A DNA stretch of 64,000 nt from UBA5336 sp964415675 (lineage in GTDB: Bacteria > Pseudomonadota > Alphaproteobacteria > Caulobacterales > Hyphomonadaceae): positions 1-64,000 of the forward strand of contig CAYQBG010000010.1 in assembly GCA_964415675.1 (NCBI GenBank), given 5' to 3'. How positions within the stretch are numbered: the first letter of the stretch is position 1; every line of letters begins with the position of its first letter. Under the pieces are notes generated by a model. The model was not told where the DNA came from, made no database searches, and saw only the letters and a list, made by a program, of their open reading frames with translations. Below, piece after piece: positions 42,965-50,329 of this stretch. The translations under genes and the position numbers were made by a program.

Positions 42965-43296
42965 GGTCTGCCTCCTTGCATGATGAACCGGGACGCACGT
43001 CTTGGCTCCCATCATGCGGTTCTATGCCCCGGATTCAACAGCAGCCTGAGGCGTAGGGCGATGTGCGATCGTGTCCTGCGTCAGTTGGCGTCAGGTCAAA
43101 TGGCACCCGGCTTCGCGTGATGCGCGAACATCATTCCTGAACGCCCATTCAAATGTGTTGAGAAACCGTTGCAAATCTGTTATGGTACAATCTTGTGTCA
43201 TCAATAGACCAGAGCCAGACCAATTGACCGGAACACTTTCGAGAGTTCCCGGGCAGGGTTTTTTTGGCTTTAGTGCGTAGAAAGGCGGATCACACA
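42965..43296. other. intergenic region upstream of carD
   Basis: 332 nt without a gene I can support; the short open frames on both strands have no ribosome site. It contains the likely carD promoter at 43158-43186 and the ribosome site of the small membrane protein at its left edge. The remainder shows nothing further. Confidence 0.6.
43158..43186 (+). promoter_or_regulatory. promoter candidate for carD
   Basis: TTGAGA at 43158-43163, a 17-nt spacer, and TATGGT at 43181-43186, about 110 nt before the carD ATG. Spacing is ideal for sigma-70-type promoters; both boxes carry one or two mismatches. Confidence 0.4.
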
Positions 43297-43824
43297 ATGT
43301 CAAAAAAGGCGCAGTCGAAAACGACCCTCACGTTTGAAGTCGGGCAGTCCATCGTATACCCGGCGCATGGCGTTGGCCGCGTGACCGCAATCGAGACCCA
43401 GACGGTCGCGGGCATGGAACTGGAGGTCTATGTGGTCTCCTTTGATCAGGACAAGATGATTCTCCGCGTGCCAACCAACCGTGCCGAAGCCTCAGGGATG
43501 CGCGCACTGGCCGGCTCCAAGCTTGTTGACGATGCGCTCAAGACGCTTGGCGGCAAGGCCCGGATCAAGCGGACCATGTGGTCACGTCGTGCCCAGGAAT
43601 ATGAGGCCAAGATCAATTCGGGCGACCTGATTTCCATCGCGGAGGTCGTTCGCGACCTGCACCGCGGGGAAGACCAGCCCGATCAGTCCTACTCCGAGCG
43701 CCAGCTCTATGAAAGCGCACTGGATCGTATGGCCCGCGAGCTTGCGGCCGTTGAGAATATTGATCGGGAAAAGGCCATGGACATGCTGGTCAAGTCGCTT
43801 GCCAAAAAGAAGCAGGCGGCCTGA
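43297..43824 (+). CDS. carD: CarD family transcriptional regulator
   Basis: A 175-residue CarD/CdnL protein. The N-terminal Tudor-like RNAP-interacting domain (FEVGQSIVYPAHGVGRV) is followed by the helical DNA-binding domain with WSRRAQEYEAKINSGDL and IAEVVRDLHR. These proteins bind the RNAP beta subunit and stabilise open complexes at rRNA and housekeeping promoters. I start at the ATG at 43297 with AAAGG upstream; a TTG 33 nt upstream is in frame but unlikely. A strong terminator follows. Confidence 0.95.
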   Translation: MSKKAQSKTTLTFEVGQSIVYPAHGVGRVTAIETQTVAGMELEVYVVSFDQDKMILRVPTNRAEASGMRALAGSKLVDDALKTLGGKARIKRTMWSRRAQEYEAKINSGDLISIAEVVRDLHRGEDQPDQSYSERQLYESALDRMARELAAVENIDREKAMDMLVKSLAKKKQAA

Positions 43825-43853
43825 CACGGCCGTTGCAGCCCGAAGCGAACAGG

Positions 43854-43883
43854 ACGCCGCCTCTGCTCAGGGGCGGCGTTTTT
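43854..43883 (+). terminator. rho-independent terminator after carD
   Basis: ACGCCGCC (43854-43861) pairs with GGCGGCGT (43872-43879), with further pairing possible inward, followed by TTTTT. It separates carD from rpoH. Confidence 0.85.
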
Positions 43884-43974
43884 CGTATGGCAGCGATGAT
43901 CCGATTCCAGCTGGTGCGCGTATCCAATCATGAAACGCCGCGTATTCCCGCGCGTTCGGCGATTGGAGGTGGGT

Positions 43975-44862
43975 ATGGCTTCATCCATTCCAGGTAATTC
44001 GACAGCCGACAGGGCTTATGTGAAACGTGCAATGAAGGCGCCACTGCTCGAGCCGGAACACGAGCTCGACCTTGCTCGCAGGTGGCGAAACGATGGTGAC
44101 GAGCGTGCATTGCACGAGCTGACTTCGGCTTATATGCGTCTGGTCATATCGATGGCTTCGAAATTCCGGCACTATGGCTTGCCCATGTCGGATCTGGTGC
44201 AGGAAGGCAATGTCGGCCTTATGCAGGCGGCCGCGCGGTTCGAGCCGGCGCGTGAGGTTCGCTTCTCCACCTATGCCTCTTGGTGGATCCGTTCGTCGAT
44301 TCAGGATTTCGTGCTGCGCAACTGGTCAATTGTGCGCACCGGCACAACGGCGTCGCAGAAATCACTGTTCTTCAATCTCAAACGGCTGCGCGCGAAGATC
44401 GACGATACAGATGATGGCACAATCACGCAAAAGAACCGGACCTGGGTGGCGGAGCATCTCGGTGTGCCTGAGCGAGATGTTGAGACAATGGTTTCCCGTC
44501 TGTCGGCCTCCGACCGGTCGCTGAACGCGCCTCTGAGTATCGACGGGGATGCTGAATGGCAGGATCTCCTGGCCGACGAATCACCAGTGCCCGAAGAACA
44601 GGTCATGGAGGTTCGCGACAGCGCGCGCCGGAAGGAGTGGATCAATGATGCACTTCAGGCTCTCAATGAGCGGGAAATGCTGATTATCCGCCAGCGTCGT
44701 TTGAGCGAGGAAGGGGTCACGCTGGAAACGCTCGGCCGGCAGCTTGGCATTTCCAAGGAACGTGTGCGTCAGATCGAGCATCAGGCACTCGGCAAGATGC
44801 GCAAGGCGCTGGAGAAGATTGTCGGGGACCCGGAAGGTTCAGGACTTATTCCGAACGCATGA
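43975..44862 (+). CDS. rpoH: RNA polymerase sigma factor RpoH (sigma-32)
   Basis: A 295-residue heat-shock sigma factor. Region 2 is marked by HELTSAYMRLVISMASKFR, DLVQEGNVGLMQAAARFEP and RFSTYASWWIRSSIQDFVL; the RpoH box is QKSLFFNLKRLRAKI; region 4 is LETLGRQLGISKERVRQIE. It directs transcription of chaperone and protease genes. GGAGGTGGGT lies directly before the ATG at 43975; the frame opens 45 nt further upstream without a ribosome site. It is convergent with the HupE-like gene, 4 nt away. Confidence 0.97.
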   Translation: MASSIPGNSTADRAYVKRAMKAPLLEPEHELDLARRWRNDGDERALHELTSAYMRLVISMASKFRHYGLPMSDLVQEGNVGLMQAAARFEPAREVRFSTYASWWIRSSIQDFVLRNWSIVRTGTTASQKSLFFNLKRLRAKIDDTDDGTITQKNRTWVAEHLGVPERDVETMVSRLSASDRSLNAPLSIDGDAEWQDLLADESPVPEEQVMEVRDSARRKEWINDALQALNEREMLIIRQRRLSEEGVTLETLGRQLGISKERVRQIEHQALGKMRKALEKIVGDPEGSGLIPNA

Positions 44863-44866
44863 GGGC

Positions 44867-45682
44867 TCAGCTGGCGATGGTCGCGATCCGCATGATCGTC
44901 CAGTAGAGGCCGACCGCGCCAATCATTGCCGATAGCGGCCAGCTGACATGGCGGCGATACTGGCCGAATGCCCGCCCGTCGCCCCCAAGTGCAGACACGA
45001 CAGCATATCGCGCCAGAAACGCTATCGCGATCACGGCCAGCTGGCCGATTTCCACCCCGATATTGAAGCCGGCAAGGGCGGTCCAGAACAGGCCCGGCGG
45101 CAGGCCCAGTTCGCCGAAGGCTCCGGCAAATCCCATTCCGTGCAGGAGGCCAAACCCGAAAACGATTATGGGACGCCATCGCGCCATGTCCCTGAAGATG
45201 AGATTCTCGCATGCGACAAAGGCGATCGTGGCGGCAATCAACGGCTCGATGATATCCGGTGATGGCGACAGCAGGCCCGCTGAGGCCAGGCCGAGCGTGA
45301 CCGTGTGTGCCAGCGTGAAGGCCGAGATCTGCCAGAGCAGTGGACGCAGGCGGGTCGTGGACAGGAAAATCGCCAGTACGAAGAGAATATGATCGGCCCC
45401 TTTTGGCAGGATATGGTCAAAACCGATCCGGGCATATAGTGCGAGCGTCTCGATTGTGCTGCGATCGACATTCTCGACGATCAGCTCTTCGCGAATGCGG
45501 TCACTTCCGGCTGCGGTTTCCGGCCGGTCGAGTTCCGACAGGGCGCGGCAAAGCTCAGGGTCGAGCTCGCTTCCCGGTCCGCAAAGCTCATCGGCCGGAT
45601 GGGCCAGGGCCTCGGATGCAGGGATTGCAAGCGCCAGCAGGGCCAGCCCGGCAAGACAGATGAGGAGACGCCGGCGGGCCAT
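44867..45682 (-). CDS. HupE/UreJ family membrane protein
   Basis: A 271-residue polytopic membrane protein with a signal sequence (1-27), a short periplasmic Cys-containing region (Cys34 and Cys44), and six or so TM helices. The HupE_UreJ_2 pattern is present: GFDHILPKGADHILFVLAIF, SAFTLAHTVTLGLA, and FGFGLLHGMGFAGAFGELG with conserved histidines. Family members are tied to metal (Ni, Co, possibly Zn) uptake. It is the second gene of a two-gene unit behind the ZIP transporter, with a 2-nt gap, and so part of the proposed zinc locus. Confidence 0.85.
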   Translation of the reverse strand: MARRRLLICLAGLALLALAIPASEALAHPADELCGPGSELDPELCRALSELDRPETAAGSDRIREELIVENVDRSTIETLALYARIGFDHILPKGADHILFVLAIFLSTTRLRPLLWQISAFTLAHTVTLGLASAGLLSPSPDIIEPLIAATIAFVACENLIFRDMARWRPIIVFGFGLLHGMGFAGAFGELGLPPGLFWTALAGFNIGVEIGQLAVIAIAFLARYAVVSALGGDGRAFGQYRRHVSWPLSAMIGAVGLYWTIMRIATIAS

Positions 45683-45684
45683 GA

Positions 45685-46500
45685 TTATCGGAATACGTGC
45701 CGTTCCGGCTGTGGCCCGTGATCGTGGTCGTCATGCGGATCGCCATCTCCGTGGTCATGGCCTGCGTGCGTGATCGGCAGCAGCGTCAGCCCGATGGCAA
45801 TGACGACACCGGAGGCGATGGCCCCAAGCCCGCGCATTGGCGTTTCATCGCGCGCCGGCGCCAGCAATGGCCCGGTCGCCACATAGATCAGCAGTCCAGC
45901 TGAGAGGGCGTAAAGCTGACCAATCGTGTCATCACCCAGGGTGTGCATTACCGGTGAGGACATGATCACGCCCAGCGGTGTCGTTGCTGCTGCGGCAAGG
46001 AAGGCCCAAAGAAATGCGACGCGGCTTCTGATGCCGCTCTTGCGCAGAATGGCGAAAGCGATCACGCCTTCTGGAAATTCGTGCAGGATCAGGGCGAGGG
46101 CGGTATAGACACCGGACGCAAAACTCGCCGCAAACGTCACCGCATAAATGATGCCATCGATAAAACTGTGAATGGCGATGGCGAGGACCGGGGTCAGCGC
46201 GTCTATGGGCTGGTCTCCGGGGCCGGTCGCGCGGGGCAGGGCGCGGGTGAGATGGTTGAGCAGGAGCCCGCAGAGGAAGCCTGTTAGCAGCCAGACGGGG
46301 GCGCTGGGTGTGCGCGCAAAGGCTTGCGGTGCAATATGCAACAAGGTGAACGTCACCAGCATGCCGCCGGCCGCGAGGCCGAACAGGTTCGAATGGCGCG
46401 CCGTCCATGCTGCGCGCTGCGCGACGGCGATAAGCCCGACGCTTGTCACGAAGGCAGCAACTAGGCCGAAAAAGAGCGGCGCCTGGATCTCGGACCACAT
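45685..46500 (-). CDS. ZIP family metal transporter
   Basis: A 271-residue ZIP transporter with about eight TM helices. The TM4 and TM5 metal-site motifs are HSFIDGIIYA and HEFPEGVIAF. The C-terminus is a His/Asp-rich metal-binding tail (HAGHDHGDGDPHDDHDHG). ZIP proteins move Zn2+ or Fe2+ into the cytoplasm. I start at ATG 46500, matching the first TM; the frame is open 90 nt upstream, where it would run into the putative Zur site. The gene is first in the minus-strand arm of the zinc locus. Confidence 0.88.
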   Translation of the reverse strand: MWSEIQAPLFFGLVAAFVTSVGLIAVAQRAAWTARHSNLFGLAAGGMLVTFTLLHIAPQAFARTPSAPVWLLTGFLCGLLLNHLTRALPRATGPGDQPIDALTPVLAIAIHSFIDGIIYAVTFAASFASGVYTALALILHEFPEGVIAFAILRKSGIRSRVAFLWAFLAAAATTPLGVIMSSPVMHTLGDDTIGQLYALSAGLLIYVATGPLLAPARDETPMRGLGAIASGVVIAIGLTLLPITHAGHDHGDGDPHDDHDHGPQPERHVFR

Positions 46501-46593
46501 TGAAGACTGGCTTTCTGAGTTTGGCGGTCGCAGACTGGTTGACCAGAACGGGACCCGGATTGCGCGGATTTCACGCCTTGAGAGCGGCAAAGA

Positions 46594-46608
46594 TGTTATA
46601 GTATCGCA
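46594..46608. promoter_or_regulatory. Zur-like operator candidate
   Basis: TGTTATAGTATCGCA reads as an imperfect palindrome around a central G, with arms TGTTATA and TATCGCA (5 of 7 positions symmetrical). It resembles the alphaproteobacterial Zur box, which I recall as TGTTATA-N-TATAACA, at 13 of 15 positions. It is placed between the ZIP start (93 bp away) and the ZrgA-like start (83 bp away), where a zinc-dependent repressor could control both arms. Confidence 0.5.
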
Positions 46609-46691
46609 AATGTGCTAATGAGAAGGGGTTTTCTCAGGCTGGTCGCATGGGTAACGATCAATCTTTATTGTTAGACAAAGGAATTCATATC

Positions 46692-47420
46692 ATGGCTTAC
46701 GCGCGCAACCGGCAAACTCTGTGTCTGCTGTCAGTCTCGCTTCTCACTCTCGCCGCCTGTGGGGGCTCGCAGGATACTTCGCCCTCCGACGATGCTGCGC
46801 CCGTTGATGCTGGCGCGCCGGCCGGCAATGCGCGCGGCGCGGAACTTGGCAACGAAATACGCGGTGTCGATCCCGAAGACAGGGCGACCGACGGAGAGGC
46901 CGGTCATGGCGATGGCGAGAACCATGGAGACGAGGAGGCTGCAACAGATGACCACGGAAGCGATGATCATGACGAGGACATGGCTGGCGGTGAGGCCCAT
47001 GTCCATGGACATGCCGAACTGGCCGCCGTGCTGGAAGGCCGCGACCTTGTCGTAACGCTTCACGCGCCGCTGGCGTCCTTTGGCCTGCCCGAAAAGGTGC
47101 CTGAGACAGAGGAGGAGGCGCGGTTATTGGAGCAGGCGCGTCTGCAACTCCAGGATCCCCTGCAGGCAGTTACGATCGATGCAGCCGCCAGCTGCATCTT
47201 CTCCGGCAGCGACATCGATTTCAGCTATCGCGGTGACCACGGGTCCGTCGAAATTGACTATAATTACAGCTGCAGCCAGCCCGAAAAACTGACATCGCTG
47301 ACAATTGGCCTGTTCGACGCTTACGAAGGAATGGAAGAGATCGAGGCGGTGTTCCTTGCGGGCGCCGGGCAGAATGCGGAAACGCTGACGCCAGCGAACA
47401 CCATTCTGACGCGCGACTGA
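46692..47420 (+). CDS. ZrgA-like (DUF2796) His-rich zinc-binding lipoprotein
   Basis: A 242-residue periplasmic lipoprotein with lipobox LAAC (about residue 23). A disordered His/Asp/Glu-rich stretch (about 75-120: GHGDGENHGDEE and later HVHGHAELAAVLEGRDL) precedes a compact domain with SCIFSGSDIDF and NYSCSQP cysteines. The HVHGHA...L segment is the DUF2796 hallmark; ZrgA of Vibrio cholerae, encoded with an ABC-type set, belongs to this group. It is thought to capture zinc in the periplasm. I start at ATG 46692 with AAGGA upstream; the frame is open 45 nt earlier. Confidence 0.82.
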   Translation: MAYARNRQTLCLLSVSLLTLAACGGSQDTSPSDDAAPVDAGAPAGNARGAELGNEIRGVDPEDRATDGEAGHGDGENHGDEEAATDDHGSDDHDEDMAGGEAHVHGHAELAAVLEGRDLVVTLHAPLASFGLPEKVPETEEEARLLEQARLQLQDPLQAVTIDAAASCIFSGSDIDFSYRGDHGSVEIDYNYSCSQPEKLTSLTIGLFDAYEGMEEIEAVFLAGAGQNAETLTPANTILTRD

Positions 47421-47428
47421 GGCCTTTG

Positions 47429-48136
47429 ATGACTGGTGCCGCAGTCGAGGTCGGGAGCCTGCAATTCGCTTGGGGGCAGGGCGCGCCCGCCCTGCTCGAT
47501 ATCGGAACGTTCCACCTGGCGCGCGGGGAGCGATTGTTCCTGCGCGGGGCGTCCGGGTCGGGCAAGTCCACCCTGCTTGGACTTATCGCAGGTGTCCTTG
47601 AGCCTCAGGCCGGACGCGTCGAAGTGCTGGGTCACGACATGTCGAACCTGAGGCCGGCAGCACGCGACCGGGTGCGGGCCGACCATCTCGGCGTGATCTT
47701 CCAGCTGTTCAATCTCGTTCCCTATCTGTCAGTGGTCGCGAATGTGACCCTGCCGGTGCGCTTCTCCCGCGCGCGGCGTCTCGCGGCGGGGGATGACCCG
47801 GCCGCTGAAGCCAGGCGGCTCCTCTCGCGACTTGGGCTTGAGGGTGACGATATCCTTTCGCGCAGGGTCATGGACCTTTCAGTGGGCCAGCAGCAGCGGG
47901 TTGCTGCGGCGCGCGCCCTCATTGGCGGACCCGGTCTGGTGATCGCCGATGAGCCAACCTCGGCGCTCGATGCAGACGCGCGCGACAGGTTTATCGAGCT
48001 TCTGTCGGAAGAGGCCATTCGCAGCGGCGCTGCGCTCCTGTTCGTCAGTCATGATGGCGCGCTGGCCCACCAGTTCGACCGCGCGGTCGATCTTGCCGAT
48101 ATCAACGCCGCATCCGCACGGCAGGAGGCGGCCTGA
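47429..48136 (+). CDS. ABC transporter ATP-binding protein (LolD/MacB-like)
   Basis: A 235-residue ABC ATPase with Walker A GASGSGKST, Q-loop FQLFNLVPYL, signature LSVGQQQR and Walker B LVIADEPTSALD. The sequence type is that of FtsX-permease partners (LolD, MacB). It starts 8 nt after the ZrgA-like stop, and its TGA overlaps the permease ATG by one base. With the FtsX-like permease it probably moves or remodels periplasmic lipoproteins or metal complexes and does not act as a classical solute pump. Confidence 0.92.
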   Translation: MTGAAVEVGSLQFAWGQGAPALLDIGTFHLARGERLFLRGASGSGKSTLLGLIAGVLEPQAGRVEVLGHDMSNLRPAARDRVRADHLGVIFQLFNLVPYLSVVANVTLPVRFSRARRLAAGDDPAAEARRLLSRLGLEGDDILSRRVMDLSVGQQQRVAAARALIGGPGLVIADEPTSALDADARDRFIELLSEEAIRSGAALLFVSHDGALAHQFDRAVDLADINAASARQEAA

Positions 48137-49401
48137 TGGGATCAATGCTCTCGCTTGCCTGGGCGAGCCTGATGAACAGGAAAGGTTCGGCACTTCTGAC
48201 CATTCTTGCGGTCGCGCTCTCCGTGGCGCTTTTCCTTGGCGTCGACAAGGCCCGCAACGGGGCGCGCGAAGGTTTCAGCGCGACGATTTCCGGCACGGAC
48301 CTGATCGTCGGGGCGCGCTCCGGGCAGGTCAACCTGATTCTCTATTCGGTCTTCCGGCTCGGTGATGCGACGGCTGAAATCTCCTGGCCCACTTATGAGT
48401 GGCTGAGGGGTCGCGAGGACGTGGCCTGGACCGTGCCGATCTCGCTGGGAGACAGCCATCGCGGCTACCGGGTCATGGGCACCACAAAAGCCTATTTCGA
48501 CCGTTACAAGTATGGCGATGCGCAATCTCTTCGCTTGTCCGAGGGCGAGCGGTTCGCTGACCTGTTCGATGCGGTGATCGGCTCGGAGGTGGCCCGCTCG
48601 CTGGGTTATGAGCTCGAAACCCCGCTGGTCCTGTCCCATGGTCTCGGTCGGGCGGGACTTCAGCAGCATGAAGAGCGGCCCTTCCGGGTCGTGGGAATTC
48701 TTGAGCCGACGGGCACCCCTGTCGATCGCACGATACATGTTTCACTGGAGGCGATCACGGCCATTCATGTCGGCTGGGAAACAGGTACGCGCAACCGGCT
48801 CGCCGACACGATCAGCGAAGAGATGATCCGTGGCTTCGACCTGACACCCAAGACGGTCACGGCAGTGTTCGTGGGGCTGGAGAGCCGCGGGAGCGTTCTG
48901 CGCACCAAGCGGGATATTGACACGCATCGCCGCGAGGCTTTGCTTGCCATCATTCCCGGCGTGGCACTGGCCCAGCTCTGGGACGTCACAGCCGTGGCAG
49001 AACGGGCGCTGCTCGCAGTCTCGCTCTTCGTGATCGCGGTTGGGCTTGTGTCGATTCTGACCTCGATTCTGACAAGCCTGAATGAGCGGCGCCGGGAGAT
49101 GTCGATCCTGCGCGCCACAGGTGCAAGGCCCGGGCATATTTTCTTCCTGCTTGTGGCAGAAGCTGGCCTGCTTGGCTTCATCGGCGCCGTCCTTGGCGTG
49201 GCGGTGGTGCATTCGATTCTGTTCGTGGCCGAACCCTTGCTGACGGCCCGCTATGGGATTTCGCTCGCGGGCACCGGGCCCGGGCCGGTCGATCTTTATA
49301 CCGTGCTCGCCGTCACTGGTGTGGCGCTCGCAATCGGCGCCCTGCCGGCCTGGCTGGCTTTCCGCCGGTCGCTGGCTGACGGGTTGTCGGTGAAATTATG
49401 A
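48136..49401 (+). CDS. FtsX-like ABC transporter permease
   Basis: A 421-residue permease with one TM helix at the N-terminus (about 17-38), a periplasmic MacB-like domain (SGTDLIVGARSGQVNLILYS), and three C-terminal TM helices (about 290-415) of the FtsX fold. The start shares a base with the ATPase stop, so the pair is coupled. It is the membrane half of the ABC complex next to the ZrgA-like and DUF3299 lipoproteins; transported cargo unknown. Confidence 0.92.
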   Translation: MGSMLSLAWASLMNRKGSALLTILAVALSVALFLGVDKARNGAREGFSATISGTDLIVGARSGQVNLILYSVFRLGDATAEISWPTYEWLRGREDVAWTVPISLGDSHRGYRVMGTTKAYFDRYKYGDAQSLRLSEGERFADLFDAVIGSEVARSLGYELETPLVLSHGLGRAGLQQHEERPFRVVGILEPTGTPVDRTIHVSLEAITAIHVGWETGTRNRLADTISEEMIRGFDLTPKTVTAVFVGLESRGSVLRTKRDIDTHRREALLAIIPGVALAQLWDVTAVAERALLAVSLFVIAVGLVSILTSILTSLNERRREMSILRATGARPGHIFFLLVAEAGLLGFIGAVLGVAVVHSILFVAEPLLTARYGISLAGTGPGPVDLYTVLAVTGVALAIGALPAWLAFRRSLADGLSVKL

Positions 49402-49442
49402 GACGGCAGACTGAAACGAAATGCTGGCAAAGGATTTCAGGA

Positions 49443-50162
49443 ATGACTAACTCCCCGGTCATGAGACAACAAACCGTGCTTGCGGCCTGTGCCGCGCTCT
49501 TCGCACTCGGCGCCTGCGGACAGGCCGGCGAATCCCCCTCGGCAAAGGAGGGCCAGCCGAAACTCCTCCAGGCCCAGACCGAGGTCGCGCCTGAACAGAC
49601 ACAGCCAGAGGTGGGCGACCGGATCGAGGATGCGACCGCCGCCGGGACCAGTGCCGGCACCAATAATGACCTGACTTCATCGCCCATCGAATATACCCGC
49701 GACGGGGTCCGCATACTTGGCTGGGAAGAGCTGATGCCGGAGGGGGAGGAAGAACGCCTTGCACAGATGTACCAGCAGCAGATGCAGTCGCTGTATTCTG
49801 GCGCCCCTGTTGCTGAGGGCTCAGCCGCTGATCAGATGATTCAGATCGGCACATTCAACACTGTCTCGGAGCTGGATGGCGAGAAGGTACGCCTGCCGGG
49901 CTATACGGTGCCGTTCGACTATGGCGCAGATGCCGAAGTCAGCGAGTTTCTGCTCGTGCCTTATTTCGGGGCCTGCATCCATGCCCCGCCGCCGCCGCCA
50001 AACCAGACGATCTTCGTGGTCGGCGATGAGCCGATCAAGCTGAAGGATCTCGCCCAGGCAGTCTGGATTGAAGGGACGATCCACACACAGACCCAGGAAT
50101 CCGAGCTCGCCGATGCCGCCTACACATTCAAGCTCGAGAAGATGGAAGTTTACGAATACTAG
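49443..50162 (+). CDS. DUF3299 lipoprotein
   Basis: A 239-residue lipoprotein with lipobox LGAC (about residue 25). An acidic, disordered spacer leads to a DUF3299 domain with the conserved block FLLVPYFGACIHAPPPPPNQ and the strand VWIEGTIHTQ. In zinc-regulated clusters DUF3299 proteins accompany ZrgA and the ABC genes. An AAGGAT precedes the ATG; the frame is open from 49398. It is the last gene of the plus-strand zinc arm. Function unknown; the Cys-His pair in GACIHAPP could bind metal. Confidence 0.85.
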   Translation: MTNSPVMRQQTVLAACAALFALGACGQAGESPSAKEGQPKLLQAQTEVAPEQTQPEVGDRIEDATAAGTSAGTNNDLTSSPIEYTRDGVRILGWEELMPEGEEERLAQMYQQQMQSLYSGAPVAEGSAADQMIQIGTFNTVSELDGEKVRLPGYTVPFDYGADAEVSEFLLVPYFGACIHAPPPPPNQTIFVVGDEPIKLKDLAQAVWIEGTIHTQTQESELADAAYTFKLEKMEVYEY

Positions 50163-50246
50163 GCGCCAGTCTGGCTGAACGCAGACGCGGGGGTCAGAGG
50201 TGATGGACCATAGCGCTGACCGTTACCCCGAGAACACGTCACAAAA

Positions 50247-50264
50247 CTGATATGCGCCTGTCAT
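50247..50264 (+). promoter_or_regulatory. Pho box upstream of the TonB receptor-phytase genes
   Basis: CTGATATGCGCCTGTCAT: two direct half-sites of 7 bp separated by 4 bp, the second a perfect CTGTCAT and the first matching 5 of 7. A further partial half-site (ACGTCAC, 4 of 7) lies in 11-bp phase upstream at 50236, and another isolated CTGTCAT stands at 50294. The box is 65 bp before the receptor ATG. This is the layout of PhoB sites. Confidence 0.65.
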
Positions 50265-50329
50265 TGAAGCGTCGCACACCTCAGGCACTCACCCTGTCAT
50301 CTTTCAAGGCGCCAACTGAGGGGTGCGCA

